Assembly (NCBI RefSeq): GCF_000420805.1
Contig: NZ_ATVQ01000001.1
Coordinates: 1,302,001-1,366,000, forward strand
DNA from: Yaniella halotolerans DSM 15476
GTDB taxonomy: Bacteria; Actinomycetota; Actinomycetes; Actinomycetales; Micrococcaceae
Direction of reading: 5' to 3'
DNA length: 64,000 nt
Below the pieces are notes generated by a model, which ran no database searches, was not told the DNA's origin, and worked only from the letters and a program-made list of their open reading frames with translations. How positions within the stretch are numbered: the first letter of the stretch is position 1; each line of letters begins with the position of its first letter. Shown in pieces: positions 17,007 through 25,492 of the stretch. Both the position numbers and the translations under genes were made by a program.

Positions 17007-17795
17007 TTGAACGTTGAAGTGCAGTCTCGGTACACTCTGGCTGATTACCAAATTGACGAAGACTATGTTCTTGACGAACGTCCTGCAATAGCTGTGGTAG
17101 TAGCCCTATGGTCACCGGATTTTGGCGATGCCGAAGTCCAAACAATGCATGATCTCACGCTGACTTCGGTGCAAGAAGTCAGAGATGCCGGCGGACGCCC
17201 AGTAGTTATAGATAGCTCTGATCCGGCTCAACAGCTATCGGGTACGACTGGGCATGACGATATTGATGCCTTCATATATCTCGGTGGGGCAGACGTTCAC
17301 CCAGGCTTCTTCTCTGATGCCGATCTGAATGAAAAGATGGTCGGAGTCGACGCCAACGCGGATCAATTCTGTTTGCAATCATTGCAGCACGCTATCGAAG
17401 GCGATGCACCAGTTCTGGGAATTTGCCGAGGCTCACAACTGCTGAACGTCGCCTTGGGCGGCAGTATCATTCAACATATCGACGGTCACAGACCCGACGA
17501 CGGTGAGGGTTTTGTTGACGAGAACCTCAGGCTCGAACCAAACTCGAAGATCTCCGGCATCCTAGGACGACACGACATCAGTGTCCGAGGCTCCCACCAC
17601 CAGTCGATCGACGAAATCGGTGCGGGCTTAGCCGTCACTGCATACGCACCAGACGGCACGATTGAAGGCACCGAGCACCGCGAAAAAACCTGGGTGGTCG
17701 GGCTGCAGTGGCACCCCGAAGAGGCCAACGCCAATGCCGAAGACCGGCAGAAGATTTTTGGTGCGCTGGTGGCCCAGGCGGCGAAAGTACGCTAG
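17007..17795 (+). CDS. Gamma-glutamyl hydrolase, class I amidotransferase fold (PuuD-like), copy 3
   Basis: 262 residues. A TTG start at 17007 is used because TAGGAG ends six bases upstream; no ATG or GTG fits as well. Nucleophile Cys140 (LGICRGSQ) and His236/Glu238 (LQWHPEE) are present. The protein is collinear with copy 1 (4632) along its whole length, sharing YLGGADxHPGFFSD, RGSQLLNxALGG and QHIDGHR at the same residue numbers, so the two are a duplicated pair that bracket the cluster. The last 80 codons look GC-richer than the first part. Likely role as for copy 1, perhaps on a different gamma-glutamyl compound. Confidence 0.8.
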   Translation: MNVEVQSRYTLADYQIDEDYVLDERPAIAVVVALWSPDFGDAEVQTMHDLTLTSVQEVRDAGGRPVVIDSSDPAQQLSGTTGHDDIDAFIYLGGADVHPGFFSDADLNEKMVGVDANADQFCLQSLQHAIEGDAPVLGICRGSQLLNVALGGSIIQHIDGHRPDDGEGFVDENLRLEPNSKISGILGRHDISVRGSHHQSIDEIGAGLAVTAYAPDGTIEGTEHREKTWVVGLQWHPEEANANAEDRQKIFGALVAQAAKVR

Positions 17796-17828
17796 ACCAC
17801 AGATGGCCGGGATGGCACAATTTATGGT

Positions 17829-18103
17829 GTGGACCTGGTTGAGTCGCTACGGCTCTTAGCAGAGCAAAACATCTCCGGGGTGGCCTTCTTGTTGGCCTAC
17901 GGAGGGACTTGGCTCGTGTGCGGCGTGCTGTGGCAACGCATATCGATGCAGGTGGCGGCCTACGCAACCCTCTTTCAAGGACTGGTCGCTTTACCCATCG
18001 CGTTGGGAGCCTCGTATGTGATCGGTGCCCTCGGTTCAGAACGACCGGTGGGGTTTTAGCCGCCACCGGTCTCCTCTTTGTGGTGCTACACGGTGTGGCT
18101 TAG
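17829..18103 (+). pseudogene. Frameshifted small membrane protein remnant
   Basis: From GTG 17829 a frame of 76 residues (MDLVESLRLLAEQNISGV...) has two to three hydrophobic segments and stops at TAG 18057-18059, right in a GGGGTTTT run. The +1 frame continues without a break into LAATGLLFVVLHGVA and stops at 18103, another clean hydrophobic segment. The simplest reading is one gene with a frameshift in the homopolymer run, or a sequencing error there. It may be a fragment of a longer membrane family; I do not recognise it with confidence. It converges on catB, whose stop lies at 18100. Confidence 0.45.
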
Positions 18104-19203
18104 CTATCCGTACGGTAGTGGGCCAGTTTGTCCTCGTCGATCTCGGCACCAACGCCGGGAAGGTCGCGAACAGAAATGCGGCCGTCAACAATTTCAATGG
18201 GCTCGGCCAGTAGATCGTCGGACATATCTAAGAAGTTCGACAATTCACCGGCACGGGCGGAAGACGCACGATGCGCCGCACCGAAAGTCACGGTCGCAAG
18301 CGACCCAACCTGGGTGTCAATCTGGTTGCCCATGGTGACGTCGACTCCCAGGCCGGTGCACAAACCGAGGATTTCGGTGGCTTCGGTAAAGCCAGAACGC
18401 GCGGTCTTAATGCAGATCGCGTTGGCACCACCGGATAGCAGTTCACGAGAGGCATCGCCGGCGGTCGGTACGGATTCATCGGCGGTGATCGGGATGGGCG
18501 AGTGGTCAACCAGACGACGACGGCTCATGGCCTCTTTCGCGTCACAGGGCTCTTCAAGCATGGTCAACCCGTACTCCGCGGTCTGACGGAGGACCTCCAT
18601 AGCCTCATTCGCCGTCCAGCCACGGTTGGCGTCCAAATAGATTTCGACGTCGTCGCCGAGCCCTTCGCGCAGTACACGAACCGCTTCAATATCCAACGAG
18701 AGTGGACGACGACCAACTTTCAATTTGAAGGTGGTGATGCCGTACTGTTCGCCGAAACGCTGTGCTTCCTCGAGCAGCTCGTCGGCGGGTTTGAAACCGA
18801 GCATATGGCTGACGCGCATGGAATCCGTGTAGCCGCCCAGCAGTTTGTGCACGGGCGTTTCGAGAGCCTTGCCCATCAGGTCCCACAGGGCGATATCGAC
18901 GGCGCCTTTGGCCACTTGGTTGTGAATGGTGCGGTGCATGATCGCATGAACTTTTTCGCGGTCGAAGGGATCGAGCCCGATGAGTTCCGGTCCAAAAACA
19001 TCCTCGATGATCACTTTGATCGAAGTCTGAGTTTCGCCGTAAGTGTATGGCCGTGGTGGTGCATCTGCGGTACCGGTGATTCCGGCGTCGGTGTGGATGC
19101 GCACGACAATGTGGTCGGCGGTTGTGACTTCACCGGAGGCAAATTTCAACGGATGCGTATAAGGAATGGCATACGGGATTGCTTCAACGGCAGTGATCTT
19201 CAT
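18100..19203 (-). CDS. catB: Muconate cycloisomerase (enolase superfamily)
   Basis: 367 residues. The MLE-subgroup catalytic set is visible: Lys160-x-Lys162 (FKLKVG), metal ligands Asp191 (YLDANRGW), Glu217 (LEEPC) and Asp242 (ITADES), and the opposite Lys266 (CIKTARSG). CatB converts cis,cis-muconate to muconolactone in catechol ortho cleavage. The assignment to CatB rather than a dipeptide epimerase rests on catC and a LysR gene close by. It is transcribed leftward, 23 bases after the LysR stop, so the two form an operon. Muconate must come from a catechol dioxygenase encoded elsewhere, as catA is not in the window. Confidence 0.82.
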   Translation of the reverse strand: MKITAVEAIPYAIPYTHPLKFASGEVTTADHIVVRIHTDAGITGTADAPPRPYTYGETQTSIKVIIEDVFGPELIGLDPFDREKVHAIMHRTIHNQVAKGAVDIALWDLMGKALETPVHKLLGGYTDSMRVSHMLGFKPADELLEEAQRFGEQYGITTFKLKVGRRPLSLDIEAVRVLREGLGDDVEIYLDANRGWTANEAMEVLRQTAEYGLTMLEEPCDAKEAMSRRRLVDHSPIPITADESVPTAGDASRELLSGGANAICIKTARSGFTEATEILGLCTGLGVDVTMGNQIDTQVGSLATVTFGAAHRASSARAGELSNFLDMSDDLLAEPIEIVDGRISVRDLPGVGAEIDEDKLAHYRTDS

Positions 19204-19226
19204 GGTGTCTCCAAAGTACGTCGTCT

Positions 19227-20138
19227 TCAGGTTGGTACATTATCTCGATGTTCAAGGTCTTCAGCGGCCTCGCGGGCCAACGTCAAAAATGAGGCAAGCA
19301 GCGGGCTGTCGTTGCCTGTCCGCCATGCCGTGCTCAACCCCACCGTCACGGTGTCGGTGAGTGGTCGAATGACAATCGATGAGTTCAGCGGCAAGGAATG
19401 CGAGCCGGGCACGAAGGCGACGCCCAAGCCGGCTCCGACAAGGGCGATGAGCGTAGATGTTTCCGTGGCTTCTTGCACGATGCGGGGGCGAAACCCAGCC
19501 TGGCGGGTCAGTTCGGAGACCACCGAAGACACCGATGAGCCACGTGGGTAGCCGACGATGTTCTCGTTGGCGAGCTCGCTGATATCCAGTGGTTCGGTAT
19601 TGTCGGCCAGCGGGTGTTGACGGTTTAAGGCCACCACGAGGCGGGAGTGTTGAATTTCTTCGAGGCTGAGCTCGGTTGATTGCACCGGTGGTCGCAAGAT
19701 AGCGGCGTCGAGCCGGTTTTCGAGGAGCCCCTCTTCCATTTGCGGGGTGAGCATTTCGCCAGAGATCTGCAACCGCACCAGCGGGAAGCGCTCGCGGGCT
19801 ACCCGGACAATTTCGGGCATCAGACGATAGGTGGCCGTTCCTGAAAAACCGACCCGCAGCACCCCTGCTGCACCGCGACCAATTTCCGCGACGTCTGTTT
19901 TGGTGGCTTCGACCTCAGCAAGAATCTGTCGGGCCCGTTTCATGAGCAGTGCGCCGGCGTCAGTGAGTTCGACTTTTCGGGTGGTGCGTTCCAGCAGGAC
20001 AGTACCGAGTTCGGCCTCAAGTTGTTTGATCTGACTCGACAGCGGAGGCTGTGCCATGTGCAAGCGGTCGGCGGCACGGCCAAAGTGTTTTTCCTCTGCG
20101 ACAGCAAGGAAATACCGCAGGTGACGTAATTCAACCAT
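19227..20138 (-). CDS. LysR-family regulator, probable CatR
   Basis: 303 residues from ATG 20138, supported by AGGAGG five bases upstream; the open frame extends further but without a site. The N-terminal helix-turn-helix reads MVELRHLRYFLAVAEEKHFG, RAADRLHMAQPPLSSQIKQL, the standard LysR start. The rest is a periplasmic-binding-like effector domain (LRVGFSGTATYRLMPEIV, VGAGLGVAFVPGS). CatR/BenM relatives respond to muconate and activate cat genes; location next to catB and divergent from the transporter-catC pair supports that role. The 241-base divergent region would hold its sites. Confidence 0.82.
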   Translation of the reverse strand: MVELRHLRYFLAVAEEKHFGRAADRLHMAQPPLSSQIKQLEAELGTVLLERTTRKVELTDAGALLMKRARQILAEVEATKTDVAEIGRGAAGVLRVGFSGTATYRLMPEIVRVARERFPLVRLQISGEMLTPQMEEGLLENRLDAAILRPPVQSTELSLEEIQHSRLVVALNRQHPLADNTEPLDISELANENIVGYPRGSSVSSVVSELTRQAGFRPRIVQEATETSTLIALVGAGLGVAFVPGSHSLPLNSSIVIRPLTDTVTVGLSTAWRTGNDSPLLASFLTLAREAAEDLEHRDNVPT

Positions 20139-20379
20139 GGTGCCTCCTATGCTCTGAACGCTGTGGATGTCGACTGTGAGTGCGGCAACATCAGCGTACG
20201 TCGGTGGCACGGTACAAGTGAAAGACATGTTTTGTGTGCATTCATAGCCACAGCATATCAATGCCAAGTATTCATGTACTTCTGTATCTATATAAAAGCG
20301 TCTACAGTGAACACAGTCACCAGTAGAAGTGTCTGTCAGCATCATTTTTGGTATCGCGCTTGTTTTGAGGAGCAGAAGT
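20139..20379. promoter_or_regulatory. Divergent promoter region of the cat genes
   Basis: No gene. An inverted repeat AAGTA-TTCATG-TACTT at 20266-20281 is a candidate LysR half-site pair. GAGGAG for the transporter is at 20367-20372. Confidence 0.3.
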
Positions 20380-21933
20380 ATGGCTACCGCCCCACAGTCC
20401 GAGGTAGCGGCGCACCGTCCCGCTGGTTCAGAGGATGAACCTCAGGATGCGCTCGACCGCGCCACGAAACGCAATTGGTGGCTCGTTGGGCTCGGCCCCG
20501 TCGCTGGATTACTCCTGGCCCTGGTCTTGCCAGAGTCGCTGTCGTTCGAGGGTCGTGCTGTTGCGGGTTGCGCTCTGTGGATGGCGATCTGGTGGATGAC
20601 CGAAGCCGCACCGATTCCGGTGACGTCTTTACTGCCGTTGGTCTTGTTCCCGTTATTTGGCATGGGAACCATGGAAGAGATTGCTGCACCATATGCCGGC
20701 ACCGTGATTTTCCTGGTCATGGGCGGGGTCATTCTCGGTTTAGCAACGGAGAAGTCCAATCTGCACCTACGGGTGGCACTGCTGACGATCCGGCTGGTAG
20801 GGACCAAGCCTTCACAGATTGTGCTGGGCTTGATGATCGCTTCGGCGTTCATCTCCGCTTGGGTTTCGAACACGGCCACCGCGGTCATCATGGTTCCGAT
20901 TGCCGTATCCATCCTGAACCTCGTACGATCGATCGACGAGACTGCCGCAGGCAAGAAATTTGCAGCATCACTGCTGCTGGGTGTCGCATACGGCGTGACG
21001 ATCGGTTCGACCGCAACCCTCATTGGCCAGCCACCAATGGCGCTGATGAAGGGATACCTCATGGAATCCCACGGCTTCGATATGGCCTTTGGTACGTGGA
21101 TGCTCATCGGAGTCCCTTGGGCTATCGTCATGCTGTTCATTGCCTGGTTCGTGCTGACAAAACTGGTGTACCGCCCAGAAATTAACGAACTCCCCGGTGG
21201 GAAAGAGCTGATTCGTGCCGAGCACGCCAAGCTAGGTCGCATGACCACCGCAGAGCGTCGTGTCGGTTGGATCTTTGCCGGTGCCATCTTCTTTTGGATC
21301 TTTGTGCCATTCATTGCACAAATTGGTTGGTTCGCCGAAAACATGCCCTTCCTTGGTGAAATCAACGACGCCCAGGTCGCCATGGCTGCCGCCGTCGCCT
21401 GCTTCATCGTGCCCTCCCAACGCGTTCGCGATGACCGCTCCGGGACACCACTGCTGCGCTGGTCCGCGGCAAAAGAGATTCCCTGGGGTCTGCTGTTGCT
21501 CTTTGGAGGCGGCCTGTCGCTGTCGGCCATGTTCACTCAAACCGGGTTCAGCGAATGGGTCGGCGAACAGGTGTCAGGTCTCAGCTCTATGCAATCCTGG
21601 CTGATCATCATCGCCGTCATCGTGGTCAGTCTCGTGCTCACTGAGCTTACGTCGAACACCGCCACGGCAGCGGCCTTCCTGCCAATCTTCGGTGCTGTCG
21701 CCATCGGCGTTGGTATCGATCCGTTGTTCATGACCATTGCCGTCACGCTGGCCGTGTGTTCGGCATACATGCTGCCGGTCGCCACTCCATCAAACGCCGT
21801 GGCTTTTGGCTCCGGAGAGATCACCATCAAACAGATGACGCGAGCCGGCGTCATCCTCAATATCGTTTCTATAGGCCTCATCATGCTGGTGATGTACACG
21901 CTCGTACCACTGATATTTGGCGTTAGCCTGTAA
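20380..21933 (+). CDS. DASS/SLC13-family dicarboxylate:sodium symporter
   Basis: 517 residues from ATG 20380 with GAGGAG upstream. About 11-12 hydrophobic segments. The two Ser-Asn-Thr motifs that bind Na+ and the carboxylate in the DASS family are both visible: VSNTATAVIMVP and LTSNTATAAAFLP, each at the tip of a re-entrant hairpin in the two half-repeats. The cytoplasmic N-terminal ~40 residues are polar. Placed between the LysR gene and catC, it probably imports muconate, beta-ketoadipate or another dicarboxylate linked to the aromatic route; general C4-dicarboxylate transport is the alternative. Confidence 0.85.
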   Translation: MATAPQSEVAAHRPAGSEDEPQDALDRATKRNWWLVGLGPVAGLLLALVLPESLSFEGRAVAGCALWMAIWWMTEAAPIPVTSLLPLVLFPLFGMGTMEEIAAPYAGTVIFLVMGGVILGLATEKSNLHLRVALLTIRLVGTKPSQIVLGLMIASAFISAWVSNTATAVIMVPIAVSILNLVRSIDETAAGKKFAASLLLGVAYGVTIGSTATLIGQPPMALMKGYLMESHGFDMAFGTWMLIGVPWAIVMLFIAWFVLTKLVYRPEINELPGGKELIRAEHAKLGRMTTAERRVGWIFAGAIFFWIFVPFIAQIGWFAENMPFLGEINDAQVAMAAAVACFIVPSQRVRDDRSGTPLLRWSAAKEIPWGLLLLFGGGLSLSAMFTQTGFSEWVGEQVSGLSSMQSWLIIIAVIVVSLVLTELTSNTATAAAFLPIFGAVAIGVGIDPLFMTIAVTLAVCSAYMLPVATPSNAVAFGSGEITIKQMTRAGVILNIVSIGLIMLVMYTLVPLIFGVSL

Positions 21934-21976
21934 GGTATCCCGCACGTAGCTGCCGAATTGCACTGAAAGGACAAAC

Positions 21977-22273
21977 ATGCTGTTTCTAGCACGTATGGAT
22001 GTAGTTTTTCCGGACTCCATGGATGCCGTCACCAAGGCGGATCTGCAGGCACAGGAGAAGGAGTACTCCGGCAACCTGCAGCGACAGGGCCTGATGAAAG
22101 GCATCTGGCGGGTCGTTGGCGAGTACGCCAACTATTCGATCTTTGATGTCGATGGCCACGACGAACTGCACGAGCTACTCTCGGGCTTCCCGATGTTCGC
22201 GCACATGAACGTGAAGGTGACGCCGCTGGCAAAACACCCGAATGCGACACTCGATGATTTCTTTGGTGCGTAG
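21977..22273 (+). CDS. catC: Muconolactone delta-isomerase
   Basis: 98 residues, AAAGGA before ATG 21977. The small CatC fold is recognised by MLFLARMDVVFPDSM, the LMKGIWRVVGEYANYSIFDV core and the C-terminal SGFPMFAHMNVKVTPLAKHP. CatC forms decamers in the cytoplasm and turns muconolactone into beta-ketoadipate enol-lactone, the step after CatB. It follows the transporter by 43 bases on the same strand and is closed by a strong hairpin. Confidence 0.92.
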   Translation: MLFLARMDVVFPDSMDAVTKADLQAQEKEYSGNLQRQGLMKGIWRVVGEYANYSIFDVDGHDELHELLSGFPMFAHMNVKVTPLAKHPNATLDDFFGA

Positions 22274-22313
22274 TACCTAGCAACGTTTATTGCCCCTAAG
22301 GGTTAGTCGCTAA

Positions 22314-22356
22314 GGGCCCAGGTGGTCATCCGTTTTCCGGATGCCCACCTGGGCCC
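22314..22356 (+). terminator. catC terminator
   Basis: Arms at 22314-22332 and 22338-22356 pair at 18 of 19 positions (GGGCCCAGGTGG...) around a TTTTC loop. The 3' arm contains the only apparent ATG of the truncated dipeptidase that follows. Confidence 0.85.
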
Positions 22357-23186
22357 GTAGTTTTGCCGAGGTAAATGCTCTCATCCGGGAAAACTCTGAA
22401 CTCGTTCGACCGGTTTCGACCGTCGAAGACATTCGTGCTGCGAAACGGGAGGGGCGGACCGGCATAATCCTGGGTTTTCAGAACGCTCACGCTTTTGAAG
22501 ACCAACTCGGCTACGTTGAAATCTTCAAAAAGCTTGGCGTTGGAATCGTCCAGCTCTGCTATAACACCCAGAATCTCGTTGGCACAGGCTGCTATGAACG
22601 TGATGGTGGACTATCCGGTTTCGGGCGAGAAGTGATCGCGGAGATGAACCGGGTTGGCATGCTTTGCGATCTCTCGCACGTTGGTGCGGTTACTTCCCAG
22701 GAAATCATCCAGGAGTCTTCCAAACCGGTGGCGTACTCACATTGCCTCCCATTCGGGCTCAAAGAGCATCCGCGGAACAAAACCGATGAAGAGCTGCGGT
22801 TTATCGCAGATCACGGAGGATTCGTTGGCGTCACGATGTTTACACCGTTTCTCGCGAAGGGGGTAAATGCGACCGTGGACGATTATGCGGAAGCAATCGA
22901 ATACATCATGAATATCGTCGGCGAAGATGCCGTAGGTATCGGGACTGATTTTACCCAAGGTCAAGATGCAGCCTTTTTCGAATGGCTCACCCACGATAAA
23001 GGCTATGCCCGAAGGTTGACTGAATTTGGAAACATCATCAACCCCAAGGGGATCCGAACCATTGGTGAATTTCCTAACCTCACAGAAACCCTGCTGCAGC
23101 GAGGGCATCCCGAAGCGCGGGTTGAGAAGATCATGGGAGAAAACTGGATGCGAGTCCTTGGCGATGTCTGGGGAGCATCCGACTAA
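22341..23186 (+). pseudogene. 5'-truncated membrane dipeptidase (peptidase M19)
   Basis: An open frame of 281 residues matches the C-terminal two thirds of the renal-dipeptidase/M19 zinc hydrolase family: ILGFQNAHAFEDQLGY, VQLCYNTQNLVGTGC, CDLSHVGAVTSQE, VAYSHC, and GIGTDFTQGQ. The family's N-terminal strand with the first HxD zinc ligands is missing; homology begins about FAEVNALIRENSEL, near 22360. The only ATG (22341) lies within the 3' arm of the catC terminator, so no sensible start or ribosome site exists. I read it as a deletion product joined to the end of the cat operon. The remaining catalytic residues look intact. Confidence 0.75.
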
Positions 23187-23284
23187 TCTGGCAAGTTCTT
23201 TTCCTCGAGAGCATGTTTGTCGGCGATCACACCTTGCCGCTTGCATACGGAGTGAGTCACACTAACAAAGTGAGTGTTAAAAGA

Positions 23285-23320
23285 CTGCGGGGCTGACGAT
23301 TTCGATCGTCAGCCCCGCAG
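23285..23320. terminator. Hairpin between dipeptidase remnant and TetR gene
   Basis: Perfect 16-base arms CTGCGGGGCTGACGAT (23285-23300) and ATCGTCAGCCCCGCAG (23305-23320) with a TTCG loop; serves the leftward TetR gene from its 3' side and the rightward remnant. Confidence 0.85.
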
Positions 23321-23334
23321 TTGCATCTAAACCG

Positions 23335-23955
23335 TTATTTGGCTGAGTCCTCTAGGACGCCGTTGAATACGAGTCCGGCGAGAACACGACCAGTCTCCTC
23401 GGCATTGACCGATTTATCGAGCTGATACCAGTCGGCCAGCGAGTTGATCGTTCCAAAGATAAGCCGAGCCATGGTCTGTGGATCGACGGTATCCCGGATA
23501 GTTTCCTCGGCCTGCGCGGTAGCGATGAGGCTAGCCAAACGATTCGTTAGATTACGACGTCGTTTCATCGCGTCGGTTTCGACCTCTGAGTTGCCACGCA
23601 AGCGCAGCAACAACGTAACCGATGGCTGTTTTTCGACGAGGACCCGAACAGCACCGATAATCAGTGCCTCAATCTTGCTGGTCGCGGGCCCGCTGGTGCT
23701 CTCGGCGGTGTCCATGACTTCTTCGAGCCCACCCAGCGCCTCAGTGAGGGCGCTCTGCAAGATTTCCTCTTTGGTCTTAACGTGGTGATAGATCGCCGAC
23801 TTGGATATGCCCAGCTCGGTGGCCAGCATGCCCATGCTCGTGGCGTCGTAACCGTGACGATTGAAGACCTTGACGCATAGATCGACCAAGGTTTGGCGAT
23901 CGTAACCGGGTCGTCCACGCCGCACGGCGGGCGCCGGTGTTGGGGTAGTTGTCAT
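23335..23955 (-). CDS. paaR: TetR-family regulator, probable phenylacetate repressor
   Basis: 206 residues from ATG 23955, with GAGGAG six bases upstream. The DNA-binding domain (about 25-70) reads LGISKSAIYHHVKTKEEIL, and the C-terminal part is a helical ligand domain with FGTINSLADWYQ. Actinobacterial phenylacetate clusters commonly carry a TetR repressor (PaaR) released by phenylacetyl-CoA. It lies 127 bases downstream of paaK on the same strand, with its own ribosome site. Two related palindromes upstream of paaA (26006-26026 and 26104-26125) are its likely targets. The symbol rests on context. Confidence 0.75.
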   Translation of the reverse strand: MTTTPTPAPAVRRGRPGYDRQTLVDLCVKVFNRHGYDATSMGMLATELGISKSAIYHHVKTKEEILQSALTEALGGLEEVMDTAESTSGPATSKIEALIIGAVRVLVEKQPSVTLLLRLRGNSEVETDAMKRRRNLTNRLASLIATAQAEETIRDTVDPQTMARLIFGTINSLADWYQLDKSVNAEETGRVLAGLVFNGVLEDSAK

Positions 23956-24082
23956 GAACACTCCTCGAACAAAACGCGTGAACACTCCACCTGAGGGTGG
24001 GGTCCTAAGTATAGATTGGTAGGTTATTCCGGGGTACCAACAGGAGGCGTTCTCCGCGACTGGCTGAGGACTCCGGAATGGG

Positions 24083-25450
24083 TTAGTCGTTTAACTCCCG
24101 TAGGTCATAGATGCGACGAAGCTTGCCTGACGAGCGAGCCAAAGTATGTGGCTCGACGATCTCAAGTTTGCACGAGCAGCCCACACGCGTCTTAATGCGT
24201 GCCTGGAGTTCTTTACCACCGGCTTCGGCATCTTGAAGTGTCGCGGTTTCACGACGCTCAATCTTGATGGTCAGCTCGTCCATGCGGTTTGGACGGGCGA
24301 TTTCGAGTGTGAAGTGCGGTGACAGGGTGTCGATCTCCAGCGCGATTTCTTCGATCTGCGTTGGGAAAATGTTTACACCGCGCAAGATGATCATGTCATC
24401 GGAGCGACCGGTGACGCGTTTCATCCGGCGGTGCCCTGGACGAGCTGTGCCCGGTTCCAAGCTGGTGAGGTCGTGGGTGCGGAACCGGATGATTGGCAGG
24501 GCTTCACGCGTGAGGGTGGTGAAGACCAGTTCGCCGTGTTCGCCGTCTCCCAGCGCATTCTCGTTGATCGGATCGATGATTTCTGGGCGGAAGTGATCCT
24601 CCCAGATGTGGCAACCGTCCTGGGTTTCAACGGATTCACCAGCGACTCCGGGGCCCATGAGCTCGGACAGGCCGTAAATATCGCAGGCCTTGAGATCGAA
24701 GAGTTTCTCGATCTCTTGGCGCATGCCATCAGTCCATGGCTCAGCACCGAGAACCGCAACCTTTAGAGAGGTATCCTTCGGATCAATGCCGGCGTTGGCG
24801 AAGCCATCGGCCAACGCCAACAAGTAGGTTGGGGTACACATGATGACCTCTGGTTCGAAGTCGGTGATCATCTGCACCTGTTTTTCGGTTTGTCCGCCAG
24901 ACATGGGAATGACGGCGCAGCCGAGACGTTCCGCGCCGTAGTGAGCGCCGAGCCCACCGGTGAAAAGGCCGTACCCGTAGGCGTTATGTACTTTGTAGCC
25001 TGGTTTGACGCCAGCGGCACGCATGCAGCGGGCGACGAGTGAGGCCCACATTTCGATGTCATTTTCGGTGTAGGCAACAGTGGTCGGCTGACCCGTGGTG
25101 CCTGATGAAGCGTGGATGCGGCGAATCTGGTCCATTGGAACCGCCAGAGCCTTGAATGGGTAAGCAGCCCGCAGGAATTCTTTATCGATGGTGGGGAACA
25201 GCTCGAGATCCGAAAGTTGTTTGAAATCTCGTGGGTGCACGCCGTGGCTGTCGTACAGCTCTTTATATGCGGGAACATTATTGTAGGCGTGGTGAAGGGT
25301 CCAGCGAAGGCGCTCGTACTGTAGCGCTTCGATTTCGTCACGACTGTACAGTTCCTCTGAATCAAGCTGGCTGCGATCTGCCGGGGGAGCAGGTGGCGTC
25401 CATGGTTGAGGAACGTCAGCGGAAGAAGGTGCGACACTGTGGCTAGTCAT
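24083..25450 (-). CDS. paaK: Phenylacetate-CoA ligase
   Basis: 455 residues from ATG 25450 (AAGGAT upstream), 11 codons inside the longest frame. The AMP-binding motif HASSGTTGQPTTVAY is at about 105-120, with GLSELMGPGVAGE, the IRFRTHDL segment, and the hinge TGRSDDMIILRGVNIFPTQIEE followed by the C-terminal Lys region SSGKLRRIYDLREL. PaaK adenylates phenylacetate with ATP and forms phenylacetyl-CoA in the cytoplasm, the entry step of the pathway. It follows paaI by 42 bases in a leftward operon, divergent from paaABCDE. Confidence 0.95.
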   Translation of the reverse strand: MTSHSVAPSSADVPQPWTPPAPPADRSQLDSEELYSRDEIEALQYERLRWTLHHAYNNVPAYKELYDSHGVHPRDFKQLSDLELFPTIDKEFLRAAYPFKALAVPMDQIRRIHASSGTTGQPTTVAYTENDIEMWASLVARCMRAAGVKPGYKVHNAYGYGLFTGGLGAHYGAERLGCAVIPMSGGQTEKQVQMITDFEPEVIMCTPTYLLALADGFANAGIDPKDTSLKVAVLGAEPWTDGMRQEIEKLFDLKACDIYGLSELMGPGVAGESVETQDGCHIWEDHFRPEIIDPINENALGDGEHGELVFTTLTREALPIIRFRTHDLTSLEPGTARPGHRRMKRVTGRSDDMIILRGVNIFPTQIEEIALEIDTLSPHFTLEIARPNRMDELTIKIERRETATLQDAEAGGKELQARIKTRVGCSCKLEIVEPHTLARSSGKLRRIYDLRELND

Positions 25451-25492
25451 GGTGGATCCTTTAGGAGAAGCGGTTTTCGACAACTGTGTTTG

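Noticed and set aside
5580-17795. Possible classical ethanolamine (eut) operon
   Set aside because: Only EutH is present; no lyase subunits, reactivase, alcohol dehydrogenase or shell proteins can be found.
18502-19551. Long rightward open frame (349 codons) opposite catB and the LysR gene
   Set aside because: It lies antisense to two well-supported genes, crosses their boundary, has no ribosome site and no family resemblance; it is a GC-codon shadow.
20442-21536. Leftward 364-codon frame opposite the DASS transporter
   Set aside because: Antisense shadow of a clear membrane transporter; composition is Ser/Thr/Arg/Pro-rich without domains.
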